Part shown: positions 32,240-45,400 of the stretch, piece after piece
How positions within the stretch are numbered: position 1 is the stretch's first letter
How the letters are laid out: every line of letters begins with the position of its first letter
Assembly: GCF_014805625.2 (NCBI RefSeq)
Contig: NW_023998416.1
Location: forward strand, 17,400,877 to 17,464,876
Length of the DNA stretch: 64,000 nucleotides
DNA from: Glossina fuscipes
Taxonomy: Eukaryota > Arthropoda > Insecta > Diptera > Glossinidae
Reading direction: 5' to 3'
The notes under the pieces: model-generated
The model's database searches: none
Seen by the model: the letters and a program-made list of their open reading frames with translations, nothing else
What the model was told of the DNA's origin: nothing
Made by a program: the position numbers and the translations under genes

Positions 32240-33110
32240 TACCCACTTCTTGGGAAGTGTCACAATCGAACGTATTCGTTGGAAAGGCTGTACGAAGCAG
32301 CACCGTACAAGTACTACGAACGTTGAAAATCTATTCACTTCAGTGGGATGGAAGATGGTATGGATGTCTTTAATTCAGTGACAAACAGCAAAGTACTTTC
32401 CAAATATAATAGCGAACTGTTTTAAAAATAAGATCTTGTGGGTTAAGACAGTGGATGGCGACAAGCTGTTTAAACTAAGTAGTAGCGTATCTCAGAGTTC
32501 AGTCCTTGGACCGGCGGCCTGCAACCGTACACACAACGGCTTACTGTTCGGCGTATAAGTTCTTGACCATGCTAACATTTTTGACTTCGGCGATGATGTA
32601 GCTGTGGTAAGGTTCGTCAAAATATGTAGACGACATTATTAGTTTAACGGAAAACGTGATCTAGCGTTAATAGGCGTGGAACTCGCAGAGCAAAGAACAC
32701 AAGCAGTTCTCGTAAGTAGCCGAACGAAGAAGATTACGCTCAAGATACGCCGCGGCAAGGCTATCATTCAGGCATCCTCTAAATATTTTGGGGTAATGAT
32801 CAACAAGGGAATAAAATTCTGAATAGTTCGACCTCGGCAACGGCGAACGTTAGCATGGCTCTAACAAAAATAGTAGCAAATGGAAGATGCCCAGGATAAA
32901 ACCTTGGACTACTGCCGTTGGAAGTGATAGAATTAGTAATGCTATACGCAAGCCCTTTATGATACCTGACGATGGATTCTCAATCGTTCAGTAGAAGTGT
33001 CAAGTCAAGACATAGATTTACAGCGCCCTGGCTCTTCTCATCGGAACGGTTGAGTTTTGTGATCCCCTCAATTTACACGCTTTGACATACCTTGACGGAA
33101 GTGTTACTTC
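32240..33110 (+). mobile_element. Non-LTR retrotransposon reverse-transcriptase relic
   Basis: Plus-strand pieces: NVENLFTSVGWK (LDVKNAFNSAxW block), SVSQSSVLGP (GVPQGSVLGP block), FDFGDDVAVVR (the FADDxAV catalytic box), then GVELAEQRTQAVLVSSRTKK and SSKYFGVMINKGIKF (the thumb-proximal KYLGVxID block). These are the ordered motifs of an R1/I-type ORF2 reverse transcriptase. Frames shift between blocks and stops are frequent, so it is inactive. It ends a few bases before an SLC6 terminal-exon relic. The RNase H relic at 16.6-17.3 kb could be the missing part of the same family. Confidence 0.8.
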
Positions 33111-33111
33111 A

Positions 33112-33253
33112 GCTAACAAAGCAAAAAACTATTTTTATAGTGCTTTGAAAATTGATTTTTGGCTGTCATTGCAAACAAGCGGAACGTTCAGCTTATAAAA
33201 ATTTTAAAAGATACCGTAAAATCAATGGCGAAATAAAAAAGTTAAGTAACTAA
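33112..33253 (+). pseudogene. Lone SLC6 terminal-exon relic
   Basis: Encodes AKNYFYSALKIDFWLS, a frameshift, then ERSAYKNFKRYRKINGEIKK and a stop. This is closely similar to the C-terminal tail of the 28.5-30.5-kb copy (ANDNFYNALKADFWLP...ERSAYEDFKRYRKINAELKS). Similarity runs on into the 3' UTR (catccataatgaacttttta). Upstream exons are missing; a retrotransposon relic sits where they should be. Confidence 0.75.
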
Positions 33254-33436
33254 ATTGACTTAATTGACTTGTCAGCTAAATTTAAATACATCCATAATGA
33301 ACTTTTTATAATTATTATAATGATAGCCACAACGGTATTGAGTATTATTATTAATAATTAAACTCTAAATAAAATGCAATAACAAATAAAATGCAAAAAC
33401 AAATAGTTTACGCCATGGCGTAGGCGTACGTTCTAT

Positions 33437-36400
33437 TTACATAACTTCTTCCGTAATCTCATTCAACTGATGCGTTATATCCAAGTTACCCATGGCCTCC
33501 TCGTAACGTTGACGATCTTCTGCTACAACAGGATACCAATCTGTAGGACGACAACATCTCTTTAGGCGTGTTTTTATGCTGCCCGTAGTTTGCCATACGC
33601 AGAAAACTGCATAGCCCGGCACAAATATCCAAGGCAAGCCGATAAATATGACAGCGAACAATTTTATTACCCAAGTCGAGAGCAAATGCTCATAAAAAGA
33701 TACCATTAAAAATATTAACTAAAATGGAAAAAAGAAAACGTTTGCAATTTATTTAAAAGATCTGAGAAACAATTTTATTTCATTTACCAAAATCAACAGC
33801 ATGGCTAACGGTGCGCCAAACCTTAGTATGTTAACTTTCCAGGTAGAAAACTTCTGTTCCACCATAAATTCGATGTCACGCTGTAAACGTTCGCGGCCGT
33901 ATATCCAGCAAACAATCAAAATTAACAGCAAATTGAGGATGGTTTGTGTAATAGAAGCATCTGATGTTAAGGCGGTAAAGTAAACCACACCATCCTGTTT
34001 TTTGTAAACGAAAAATTCAGTCACAATTTGAAAATAGTTTCTTTTATTTTTTTACACCCTACACCACTACTAATTGCCGATCAAGGGTATATTAAATTTA
34101 TGCGGATTTATGCAACACCCAGAAGGAGTTGAGATAAACCCATCTTCTATGACATCGATCGATTTTTTCATCTATATACGCTTGTCTGCGTATCTGTCTT
34201 GTTTTCTTTTACTCAACCTACAGGTCGCAACGTTGTAGACATTTTGATGAAATTTGGTGCACGGACATGTTTTAGTCCGAAGACGAACGCTATTGAGAAC
34301 GGATGGAAAACGGATGGATAAACTTTTTCAACCACTCCCTGTATTAAAGTCTCATTCCGAAATGTCGATATATGAATAACTGCAATAACTGAAGTGATGT
34401 AGGGTATTTAATGGTGGTCTGCATGCCACTGTAGTGGTTTCACTTGTTTCAACTTACATTCGATGTAAAGTACAAAGAAATGAAACATAAAGCTGTTATT
34501 AATCCTAAACCCACTTCAAACTTGCGATCTCTTAAGCCCACAAATTCATCGAAAACACTGGTCAATATTGAGTACAGCTGAAGGATCTGAAAAAGCAAAT
34601 ATTCTGTACAATAATATGGCAGGAGGACGAGGTACTACTAGGTTGTGTAAAAGGCATTGATCTTCTGGTACATGTCCACAATGATTTTGGTCTTGCACCA
34701 TTCTTTCGCCACTATCATAATGTCCTGGCCTCGCTATAGAACTTTCGTTCATCTTATTTGTTTTTCCTAAGCGCATTTTAAGACTGTCTTACCGTTTTGT
34801 TAAGCATGTCTATATTGTAACATGTATTAAAAAATGTAATGATAGGCATGTGGAGCGCAGAATGAACTGTGCTGTAGAGTCGTTGCAATTTCACAACCAT
34901 TTCTCTCAATTTCTTATGGGCTATATAGGACGGATGACAGTTTTGATTTTATTCCCATTGATAATGATTGTAGGGCCAAATCAACTAATTATCAAAAGAC
35001 GTTCAGGTTTAATTCGCTGCATCTTCTGTGTTCTGAAACTGATGCTACGTCCTGAACAAAAGATTCAGTACTTTTTCGACAACCTAATACATATATACCA
35101 TTAAAACAAGCGAGGAGAGGAATAACATAAAGTAAAACAGCATTGACCAGAAATTCGCTCCAGACATATTTGCCATTACGCTACCGCTGGACAAAAACAG
35201 CAACCAATGATGATCAACTGATGTATAATAATTTCCTTCCGTAATATCTTTAAAAAATTAAATGCATTAATAATTTTAACTTGGTATGTACAGCTATAGC
35301 TGCGTACTTACGACCAAAATGGGCTTCGCTAAACACCGACAACGCAGTTAATCCAGTCATTATAAATACTTGCCCAAAGCTAATCATCCAAGTGGATTTG
35401 ACGATGTCCGCATTGAATTTGTTAAAACTGGCAAGGGTTATAAATAAACCCCAACCGGGGCCAAACGATGTTAACGTGTACATGGGCGAGGCTAGGATAC
35501 CATTTACAAATTCGCGTGGATGTATTGCGAAAATTTTACTGAACACATGTCCGGCACCGTCAAGAAAGCTGAAACGTATTAAAAACAGTACTAATAATGA
35601 GAGCATTATCCACATCGCATAACGCAAGCATACACCAAACTGCAAATTAGAAATTGAAATAAAACTTTGTAAAATATTCTCCCTCCGTCCTTACCTTTTC
35701 AATGGACCGACATTTGTAATAGAAAAATGCTATAATGCACCATACGAACAGATCGCATATTATCAGTTGCCAGGACATGAAAAACTCCGTATCGGAGCTT
35801 ACAAATAATTCTTGATTACTAAAAAATGTTCTAAAAAATGTTATAAAAAGTATGTTACACATCTTCATCAGAAAGAGGTAGCATCAAAACGCACTTGAAA
35901 TACATAACCGACGGTATATGATGGTTCACAAAGTCTACATAGGAATCGGTAGCATTATCATCTTCAGTAATGTTAGGAAAACGCATTTGACAGAGCTAAA
36001 CAACGAACGATCAATGGTAATATAAAATCTTTTCTTGACAATCTCAAAACTTGCATTCGTTTGCTCCTCTTCGTTGGCTAGATGAGCCCATTTCTTGAAA
36101 CCCTCACAGCCCCACGGTAAGGTCGGATGCATTGAGGCGAAAAAGTACGCCAATGGTATCGTGGCGAATACGCTGTAATATGTTAAAATAACCACATTTA
36201 AAGCCAATGACAGGTAACCTATGCCTGAAAGAACAGCAAATATTCAGTTTCTCCGAATTTAACACCATTTCGAAATATTTTACATTACCTTTGAACAAAG
36301 GTGTCAAACGAAAGAATGATATAAAGCCGCTACTTGAAAATTGCCCTAAAAATGCTTGAATCACCATTAAAGGAACAATGTACAGAGCCAAACATATGAA

Positions 36401-39400
36401 GTGTAACGGAAGGATATATATAACTAAAAAAGGGAAAATATTTAAAATTAATTTCAAATTCAAAACAAGTAAAAAGATTATGGTGGGACCCAGCCCACTA
36501 AGGCCATTACAGAGCTTTGCTTACTACACTTATTCGTTTATCGATTTCTTAAAATAAAGGTTTATATTGGAAATGATCGAAAAAACAGTCCGATCCGAAT
36601 TATTTTCAATAACCTTTGTACTTGCGGTACCCCAAGAAAATAAGAAGGACAGAGGGACAGACAAGCTTAATAAAAGATGGTGCTATCTCAAGTCCTTCTG
36701 AATATTGTATGTACGAAGGGCAGAATAGGTAGGCTATAGAAGCAAAAAAATAATATTCGGCCCAGAGCAAATCCCGTCCGTATTCATAAAGGAAACATCA
36801 TATTAAACAGAACATTCTGGAAAAAGCGATTATATTAGAGATTTTCGAAATAATTCCATGCAAATGTTTTTAATAAAGTAATACATAATTCTTATTAAAA
36901 TACGTAGCAGAAGTGATTAGTGATCGATTGCTAGCCCGTCTGTCTCTTGAGACCAGGGCGAGTAAAACAATATAGGTGTTAGATTTTCTCTTGTCGCCCG
37001 TATCAGCTCCTCTTCGACTTTAGAAATGTTACCATTTTCAATGCAGACGAAACGTTATAAATGCGCATTTAACTATCCATGCACATCATCAAATGCGGGT
37101 TTCTCGTAACATTGCTCCGGGGCAATAGACTAATCTAGATGTTCGGATGCATTCAGTATTTCCCAAAAATCTGCCATATATCCAATAAAATTTTCAAAGA
37201 TCACTCTTTTATAATAAACTCGAAAATAGAAAATATCTCCCCAGTGAACATATTGAACTTTATCACCCACCACATTCAAATGTCGAAAAATGATATAATT
37301 TAACCGCCAAAAGTAATGCCAAGTGTTTTGTTTTACACATGATTTATTGTCTACGGTCATCAACTTGCGTTCGGAAACGCACATCCCAAGCTTTTAGATA
37401 AAAGATAGCGAACCTATCTACTTATGTACATTTCTCAGTAAGAATTATTACATAAACGTAGTTTAGTGTAAAAAGGAGCTGTACCAAAGGTGGATCACGT
37501 ACGCCTTTCTAATGTGCACCATCCCATACACGAATTCTCACGAATATAAGCATTTGTGTGACGAAAAGGTTTATTTTTGAATATTTTGTGATGAGAATCG
37601 ACGCAAAAGAACAGTTTAATATAGAAATTAGTTGGACCAAACTTGGGCCATGTAGGTCTATTTTTCGAGCTCCATCCCGTACGCGAGTACGCGAGGCGAG
37701 TAAACCTTCATGCAGCAACCAAGTTTTATTTTTAGTATTTATTACGAAATTAGATGAATAGTAATAAGTTCTATAACGAGAAGATGCGTTTTGATGGATT
37801 TGGGCCACGTCAGGTCGCGTTTCGAGCTCCCTCTTTCTTAGTTTCTGTCTCTCTTTCAAGCAAGACATACTTTTACAAGAAAGAAGGTGCAATTACTGGT
37901 ATTTTATCCCGAAGACAAATGAAGAAACGCATTGTTTGAATTAGGATAGAGTATTTAAATGTCGGCCTAGCCCGACCATAATCTTTTTATACGTTATTGT
38001 TTGTGAATTATTTATTCTTTTACATAAAAATCAAATGAAAACAGCTTCTTATGTATAACTTAAAAAATCGAGAAAAAAAACTGTTAACAAAAGATTGAAA
38101 AATTCTGACTTAGCTTAGCAAATGTAAAGTAATTATACAGTAACATCACGAAAAACCTACTAAAGATGACGTCAATTAACTATATTGCTAAATATTCAGG
38201 CCTATCCTTGAAAATTTATTATAAATTAGATAAGGCTGCTTATTACATAAGAGATACAGAAAAAGAGGGCGTCGAATGATAATTAGATATTCTAATGTTA
38301 TCTTACACATAGCGCTTTCCTCATTGTCATGGTCGATAATAACTTGTAGATCTTTGGATGCCACAGACAGGTCCATTTTGCTTAAAAATATAACTGTGTC
38401 AACTCGAAACACGCTGCAGTGACCCGAGGTCTAGTCAACGCAAATTCTTGCTGATATGCATTTAATTTCTTTCTGTTGAGCGACTTTTAGCAACAATCGA
38501 ACAGGAAAGCATAGCCTCATTTAACATTTATCACTTGCTTGTTTCTGTTATTGTAACCTACACCAGTTATGGTGTATATTATATATTAATTGTATATATA
38601 TTAGCTTATGGATAGGGCCACGCTTTATTACACCGATCGACTCAGAATCACAATCTGAATTGGGCTAAACCTGTCTGCCGGTCTGTGGTTCGCTCATGTA
38701 AATTTTTGTTCAAGCTACTGATACAGTGATCTCTTTTGACCCAAAGATGAACCCTAGTAAAAATGGATAGTATCGGTCCACTTTTTCAACCACTTCCCAT
38801 GTAACGTCCTATTCTAAAAACTCGTTATATGGGAAAAAATTGCAATTTTCAAAATTTGTCGGCACAAGTAGTAGTATCCGGCATTCTCAATCGCTACGAA
38901 AACTTTGGAGCGGCTGGGGCAATTTTTGCAACCCCATCTCATATAACGAAAACTACCGTTCCTGCGGCAAAAAGGTATAATTTTTAATGCTTTATGATCA
39001 AAATTATATCATAATAGTAACACAAATAACAGAAAAAAATTAACTGTATCAAATTTGTACCTTCTCTGTCTGTTTTTTTGGATCCTAGCCTAATAAGGGT
39101 TTTTACGAAAATTGATCCTCTCTAGAATAGAAAATGAAATGAACCTTACAAAATTTGGACCATCTACTCCTACTTTTGAATCCTGCCCCCATGTAAGGAT
39201 TAAACTTGCACTGTGTTAGGTTGCGTTTTGGGCCAGCTTCCTTATAAACGTGCACATGAAAAATATACCTTTATATGGAAACAAAATATAATTTTTGTTT
39301 TCTATAATTTGTAAAAAAATAAAAACTTGTTACACTATGTGGTGAAGGATATTTAATCGCCGGCCTGAGTCGACTGTAATGTTCTTAGTTGTTTTTGTAG

Positions 39401-42400
39401 AACTATTAGATAAATACGAAGTGTATGAGAGTAACGTCAAAGCTGAAGACTTACAAGTGCAAATGAGCCGTCAAGTCGGTTTCAGTGTCCACGTTCATTA
39501 AGATTTCCTATGGCTGGTGGCGCATCTGTCCGTCTATCTATATCTTTCGACGATTTGCAAATATTTAACTTTGTGTAAGTGTCTGTAACTTTTAAGCAAG
39601 CCGAGTGACATTTTGGATAACCTCCACTGAAGGATTTGGGCGGGTTCATTTCGTCAAAACGTTTCCAACACTCAAAAGGAAGCTTCATAGACCTGACTGT
39701 GTAACAATTGTGATAAACATTCCTCTGATGGCAACAATAATAATATCGGCCTTAAATATGGTACGAAGTCCTTGCAGGCGGGATGATGTTAAAAATGGGC
39801 CAAATCGGCCAACCGATGTCTTCAGTATAACGTAAAATATGGGTATCTCTTCTAGAAAACAAACAAACAGATGTGTTGCTCTTACTCATAAACTGCAGCA
39901 ATAAATATTTTTGTATTCTATTTTAATACGAATGCCATAGGTGTAAAAGGTTCGACCACAGCTGGATATAATTATTTTGGTTGTTTGCAAATCTGATGTG
40001 TAAGTTTTGATGGGTTTAAAAAAAAAATATTTAAGTGAAATTTTGCTCAAATAATTACATGCATAATATTCCTATTTTTGATCCTTTTAGCAGTACTTGA
40101 ACGTCTTGTGTCAGTCCCTTTTACGAGCCGTTTTTGTGACTGGCTCCATTTTTATTATCTTTGAAAGAATGGAAATGCTACTCACGACAAGTTAGAACAC
40201 ATTTTAATAAGAAAAGGAAGTGTTTGAGGCACATAGTGGCTTGGATAATACATTCTAGTTCAGTGCTTCTTCTTCTAACATCTCCTTGGCGGATTCTGTA
40301 ATGCGAAGCCTAATGTTACAACACGAAAAAGCAGGTTATCGTTTTTAGGTTAGCGGTTGGTTGTCGTACCATCTCAGTGGTGCTTTCGCTGACTTCAAAA
40401 AACTTTTCAATGCCTAAATCGGCTTGAAGCCATAGGTGATTGCCGATGCTAATAGTTGTCTGCCTTTGACCCATGAAATTTCATAATTTGGATTGCAGGG
40501 AATTATCCATTTTCTGCATCAATCAATACATTTGAGTAGCACTTCTCTTCTAATTGAAGAATAAAAGTAGCGATTGTCGTCTTTTTTTTGGGAAAATAAC
40601 TGGGTTTAGATTTAAAACTGCGCTGGGTATATTTTGCTGAGAATATATTTCACTAAAACGTATTCAGCACGACAAATACCCTAAAAGTAAAAATATGGTA
40701 GCTTAATACAGTTATCCACAAAATGTCTTCAAAATGAAGCACTGGATGCTGTTTTTGTCTACCGATAGCGTAATGGCAAATATGTCTGGAGCGAATTTCT
40801 GGTCAATGCTGTTCTACTTTAGATTATTCCTCTCCGCACTTGTTTATTCAAATATTAGATCGAGAAAGTAATGATTTTTCGCCCATAAACCTATAATTTG
40901 CAGTAAATGAAGGCAAACTTTCTATAATATTTTGATTTGGAGGTATGAGGCATGTAAAAGTTGTTGCAATTCCTACATCGCTAACAAACTAAACATGCTT
41001 TTTGTATATGGCATACCATCTATGCAGTGTTGTCTTCCAACAGAAAACTCCAAGAGATCAATGCTTTTTAGACGACGTGCATTCTCTCGACTTTTTATTT
41101 TAGAATTTCGGAAATCATTTGCTTTTGAAGATCGTTCAACTATACTCAACATTGACGAACGGTTTTGATGAATTTGTCGTCTTGAGAGATCGAAAACTTG
41201 AAGTGGGTTTTGGTTTAACAGCAGCTTTATGTTTCATTTCTCTGTACTTTACATCGAATGTAAGTTAAAATAAGTAAAAACACTCTTTTTGAGCCACGGC
41301 CCACCACTAAATGCTGTATAACACCCTACTCCCTGTTCACATAACTCTGATTCAAAATAAGTTGTTGTATGGATAAAAAGTGATCGTAAAAGAGGTCCGA
41401 TCCGAACCATATTCGGCAGCGTTTGTACTTGGGCCAAAACGTCGGTGTACCAAACTTCATGAAAATATTTCAAAAATAGCGATTTGTACGTGGAACACAA
41501 GTTAATAGGGTGGACAGACCGCCGGACAAACCGACAAGCTTAGATTCAGAAAATGACTTTGAATCGATCGGTATAAAAAAAGGTGGATTGATATCAAGCC
41601 CTCCTGGGTGTTACTGACGTCCTAAAAAATGTAATATGCCCTAGTACCCAGTCTAGGGCATAGAAAAAGGTACAATTTTTTAAAAATTGGGATTGAAATT
41701 TATTGCTAATAATAAACATGGCGGCGTGGTTTACTTTACTGCTATAACTTCAGATGCTTCTATTACACAAATCATCCTCAATTTGGTGTTAATTTTGATC
41801 GTTTGCTGGATATATGGACGCGAACGTTTGCAAAGCGACATCGAATTTATGGTAGAATAGAAGTTTCCTAAATAGAAAATTAATGTGTTAAGGTTGGTGG
41901 CACCACTAGCCCTGCTACTGATTTTGGTGAAGAAAAGAAAAGCATTTCCCAAACTTTTCAAATAAGTTTTAACTGACCTTTGTCTGCTTTAGTTACTACT
42001 TTTAAATCTAATGTTCATTTTTTATGAACATCTACCACTCTCTACCACTGGAATAAAATTATTTGCTCTCTTGTTCACCGTCTTTCCTTGGATAATCCAA
42101 GCAGAATGCACAAAACGGAATACACTTCTGCTTTCAAACGAAAAAGAGGGTTGGGACTTTTACTTTTTGTTCCTAGGCAAAAACAAATATGAGTAAACAA
42201 ATTTTCAGGCATATTTTATGGATGTTTTCTTAGCAACTGTGGAGAATTTCTACACTTACAGTGCACTGATATTTAAAGTTTGTCACTTTTTTAGTGTATA
42301 ACGGCTTCGGTTATAGTCGAATATGGTTTTTTTATACCCATCACTGTAAGATCTCGGTATACTAATTTTGTTTTTTTTACAATGTGTGTAGCATCCAAAA

Positions 42401-45400
42401 GGAACCTTGAGTACAACCTCTAAGTATATATATTCTAGATCAGCGCGAATTTCTGAATTGATTTAGCCATGTCTCTCCGTCTGTCCGTCTGTGTAGCGCC
42501 TGTTGTTGGCACTCTCCTTTTCGCAAAAATGAAGATATCGACTTCAAACTTGGAAGCTTTTGCACGGTCCGAGCAGAAGCCCGCGGTGGAGCATAAACTG
42601 AACGCACCTCTGTCTTTCTTAACAAAAATTTGTAAGCTCTTGCTCGTTACTTAAATATTATAAAAGTTAAAAGGCTGATCATTTTCACATTTACCTTACG
42701 AAACACTCTACTCTCTGCAAAAATGGGAAAATCGGCCATTCCCACACAAAGTTGCAAGTTATGGAATTTTATTTGTCTTGGCATTTCATGCTTATTCATC
42801 ATAACGCAAACAAGACAGAATATTTAAAACTATTTTGCACGTTCCCCAAATGAATGTGTATTGTCTGCATAGGAATGGGTTTATTTTTAGATTGAATAGG
42901 GTGGACATCGCCATTAATTTTTTCTTAACAATACTAGCGATATGGGTACCAAATAAAAGAGCTTGGAGAGCGGAACGCCGAAAGCGTAGTGGCTTGTTTT
43001 TGTATTATATGCACTTAGTTTTGAAAATTAAACAAATTTTTTCTCACTACTGTTTACAACTGTGACAAGTCTAACCGCGCATTCCGCTTTTGTCCTTCTT
43101 TCAAATCGCCTCCGTATTATGATAATAAAATCAGTTAGTTTACGGAAGAATTTGTCACAACAAAGAAACAAAATGAATTCAAAGCAAACAAGTTAGCAAC
43201 TTATGTTACGATACCTACCGTTTAAGCTTATAATTACATATTTTTATACATAATATTTATGATCGTTCGACAAGTTTCAATAAACCGCAAATCTTAAAAG
43301 TGCCTTAGGTCAATTTCTATTACCTACAACGAGTTATTTATCAAGTATCACATTTTTTTTTATAATTTATTTAATTATAAGCGCTCTTTCAGACATATGA
43401 CATCTCCTTTTGACGTTGACTTCTAGATCTAAAAATATATTTATGATCATTAGATCATGCTGTAGAGAAATTTGTAACGAATATATCTTTGTTTTAATAT
43501 AAAGCGAAGCAGTTTTTCTCCCAACATTCACGATGATAGCCGATAGGTTATATTGCTAATGCTTTTAATCCAAGATTTTTGTTGATTAGTCCAAAAAAAA
43601 TGATTATAATAACATTGATCTGGACAATTATGGTAAAAATTTATAAACCAAATTCCATTTTTGACCTGAGTTTTTCCGACTAAGAACAGATGCATAAGAA
43701 TCCATCTTTAGTGTCTATTTTTACTACTTGCGCTACAAAGGCAACAAGTAAACTAACATACACACACATCCGAATAGTATTGAATGTGCAAAGTATAACA
43801 GAATTTAATTTATATTAATTTTTTGACTGACCACAGGTATAAGAGATATTTGCTTTGCATTTTGTATATTCAGAACCGCTAAATAATTTCATTGGCAATT
43901 TACCAAAACAGCGAAAAGTAAAAAAAAAAAAAAAAGAAATAATAAAAAAACAAAAACAACGAAGTGTTCTTTAGTCTCTGTCAGTGTTTCTTGCCCCCAC
44001 TAAAGAATAATGTTATGGTAGTTTTGTTATTTGATTTCTACCTTCTAAAAAGCGAATATCGGGGAATCTGCGAAATGCAAGCACACACAACATTGAACAA
44101 TCCGAAAGCCTGAGTTACGGTAATGATAGATTTGTCTTCGTGGTTCTTCTTCGGTATGAAATTGAGGAAATGAGCTAGAAAGCTAAATCTTGGCACTAGT
44201 GAAGTAAGTACTTTTAAAATGCTGTAAATCAATATTCTTTAAACTTATAGTTATCAATGGTTTCTTTGAGAGATATAAAAAGCATATGTATGTATTTGCA
44301 TTGCTACGAAAATCACACGTTTGATGAAGTGAGTTTGCCCAAAGATTAGTCGGTTTTCGAAGAGGCAATGAATGGAAAACCAAATACACATTGACGACGG
44401 TTTGCGAGCCCCCTGCAGCTGGCGATTGCCGAAAATTATAACAACAATTAGCAGAATATTAGGCGGAAAAAAGGATTAAGACAGAAATGTATCACCATGA
44501 AGTTAAAGGATATAATAAGAAAAAATATTTGCGCGGAAACCGAAGTCAATCGAGTCAAGCGAGTTGAAATGCAACATTTGAACGAATAGGAGCAGATTGA
44601 CCATTAAAATGTGAAAAAGAAAAACAATGAATTTCCTGTAAATAATTCGTGGTTAGATCCCCTAAGATTTTAAAAATTATGTGCTCCTAAAAATTACAAT
44701 TCATTGCTACGAATTTAATCTCAAAAGGAATTGAAAAACGGCATAGTCTACGTGAAAATATATTTTTGTATTGTCTACTTCGATGTGAAACGGTAGAGAA
44801 ATCATACTGAGCTCAAACTACAGTTACAAATTGCTTTTGTTTTTTTTGGTTCAACCACCTGTTGTGTGATTACTCTGCTAGAGCGTAGACGCCATTGCTT
44901 CAAACATATCACTCAATATAGTCGTGGGATAATATTTAGATATCGCCGCTATTGACTAATCCATATGGTTTTTAGATAATACCAATATTCAAACGAACTG
45001 TACCGAAATATTTGTTCTAACGTTTACCAGCATTTTTGTTGAAAATGCGTACTAGCAGGCCGTACATGATATTTGTTTGATTTATCAGGCAAGGAAGTTT
45101 GATTGTTCGAGGAAACAGCTCTGCTCACCTTAGTATTGAGCTAATTAAGCTCTCCTTGGATGCTACTATTGTGGAATTGGGAAGTGAAAAAACATCGTGC
45201 GGATGTGAAAGTTTTCGTTCTTCAAACTCAAAAATCTTAATCCTTAATTCGCAGCGAACACTGTTACACTCGAACACGAGTTGTACTTTTCTGTGGGATC
45301 TTCAAGAGGTATTTACATCCTCCACAAATTTAAAAAAAGTCGTACATACCCATGAGATGAGAGGAGACTCGCTTAACATATATTCCCGTTTGAAAACAAC

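Noticed and set aside
32240..33110. CRISPR-like or regulatory array in the repeat-rich SLC6 region
   Set aside because: No regular direct repeats with spacers; the signal is a reverse-transcriptase relic and dispersed fly repeats.
35895..35995. Acceptor TTTAG|CTCTGT for exon 4 of the divergent SLC6 gene
   Set aside because: No donor of matching phase was found; the acceptor CTGAAG at 35962 with a CTAAC branch-like site fits phase, so it was preferred, though still uncertain.
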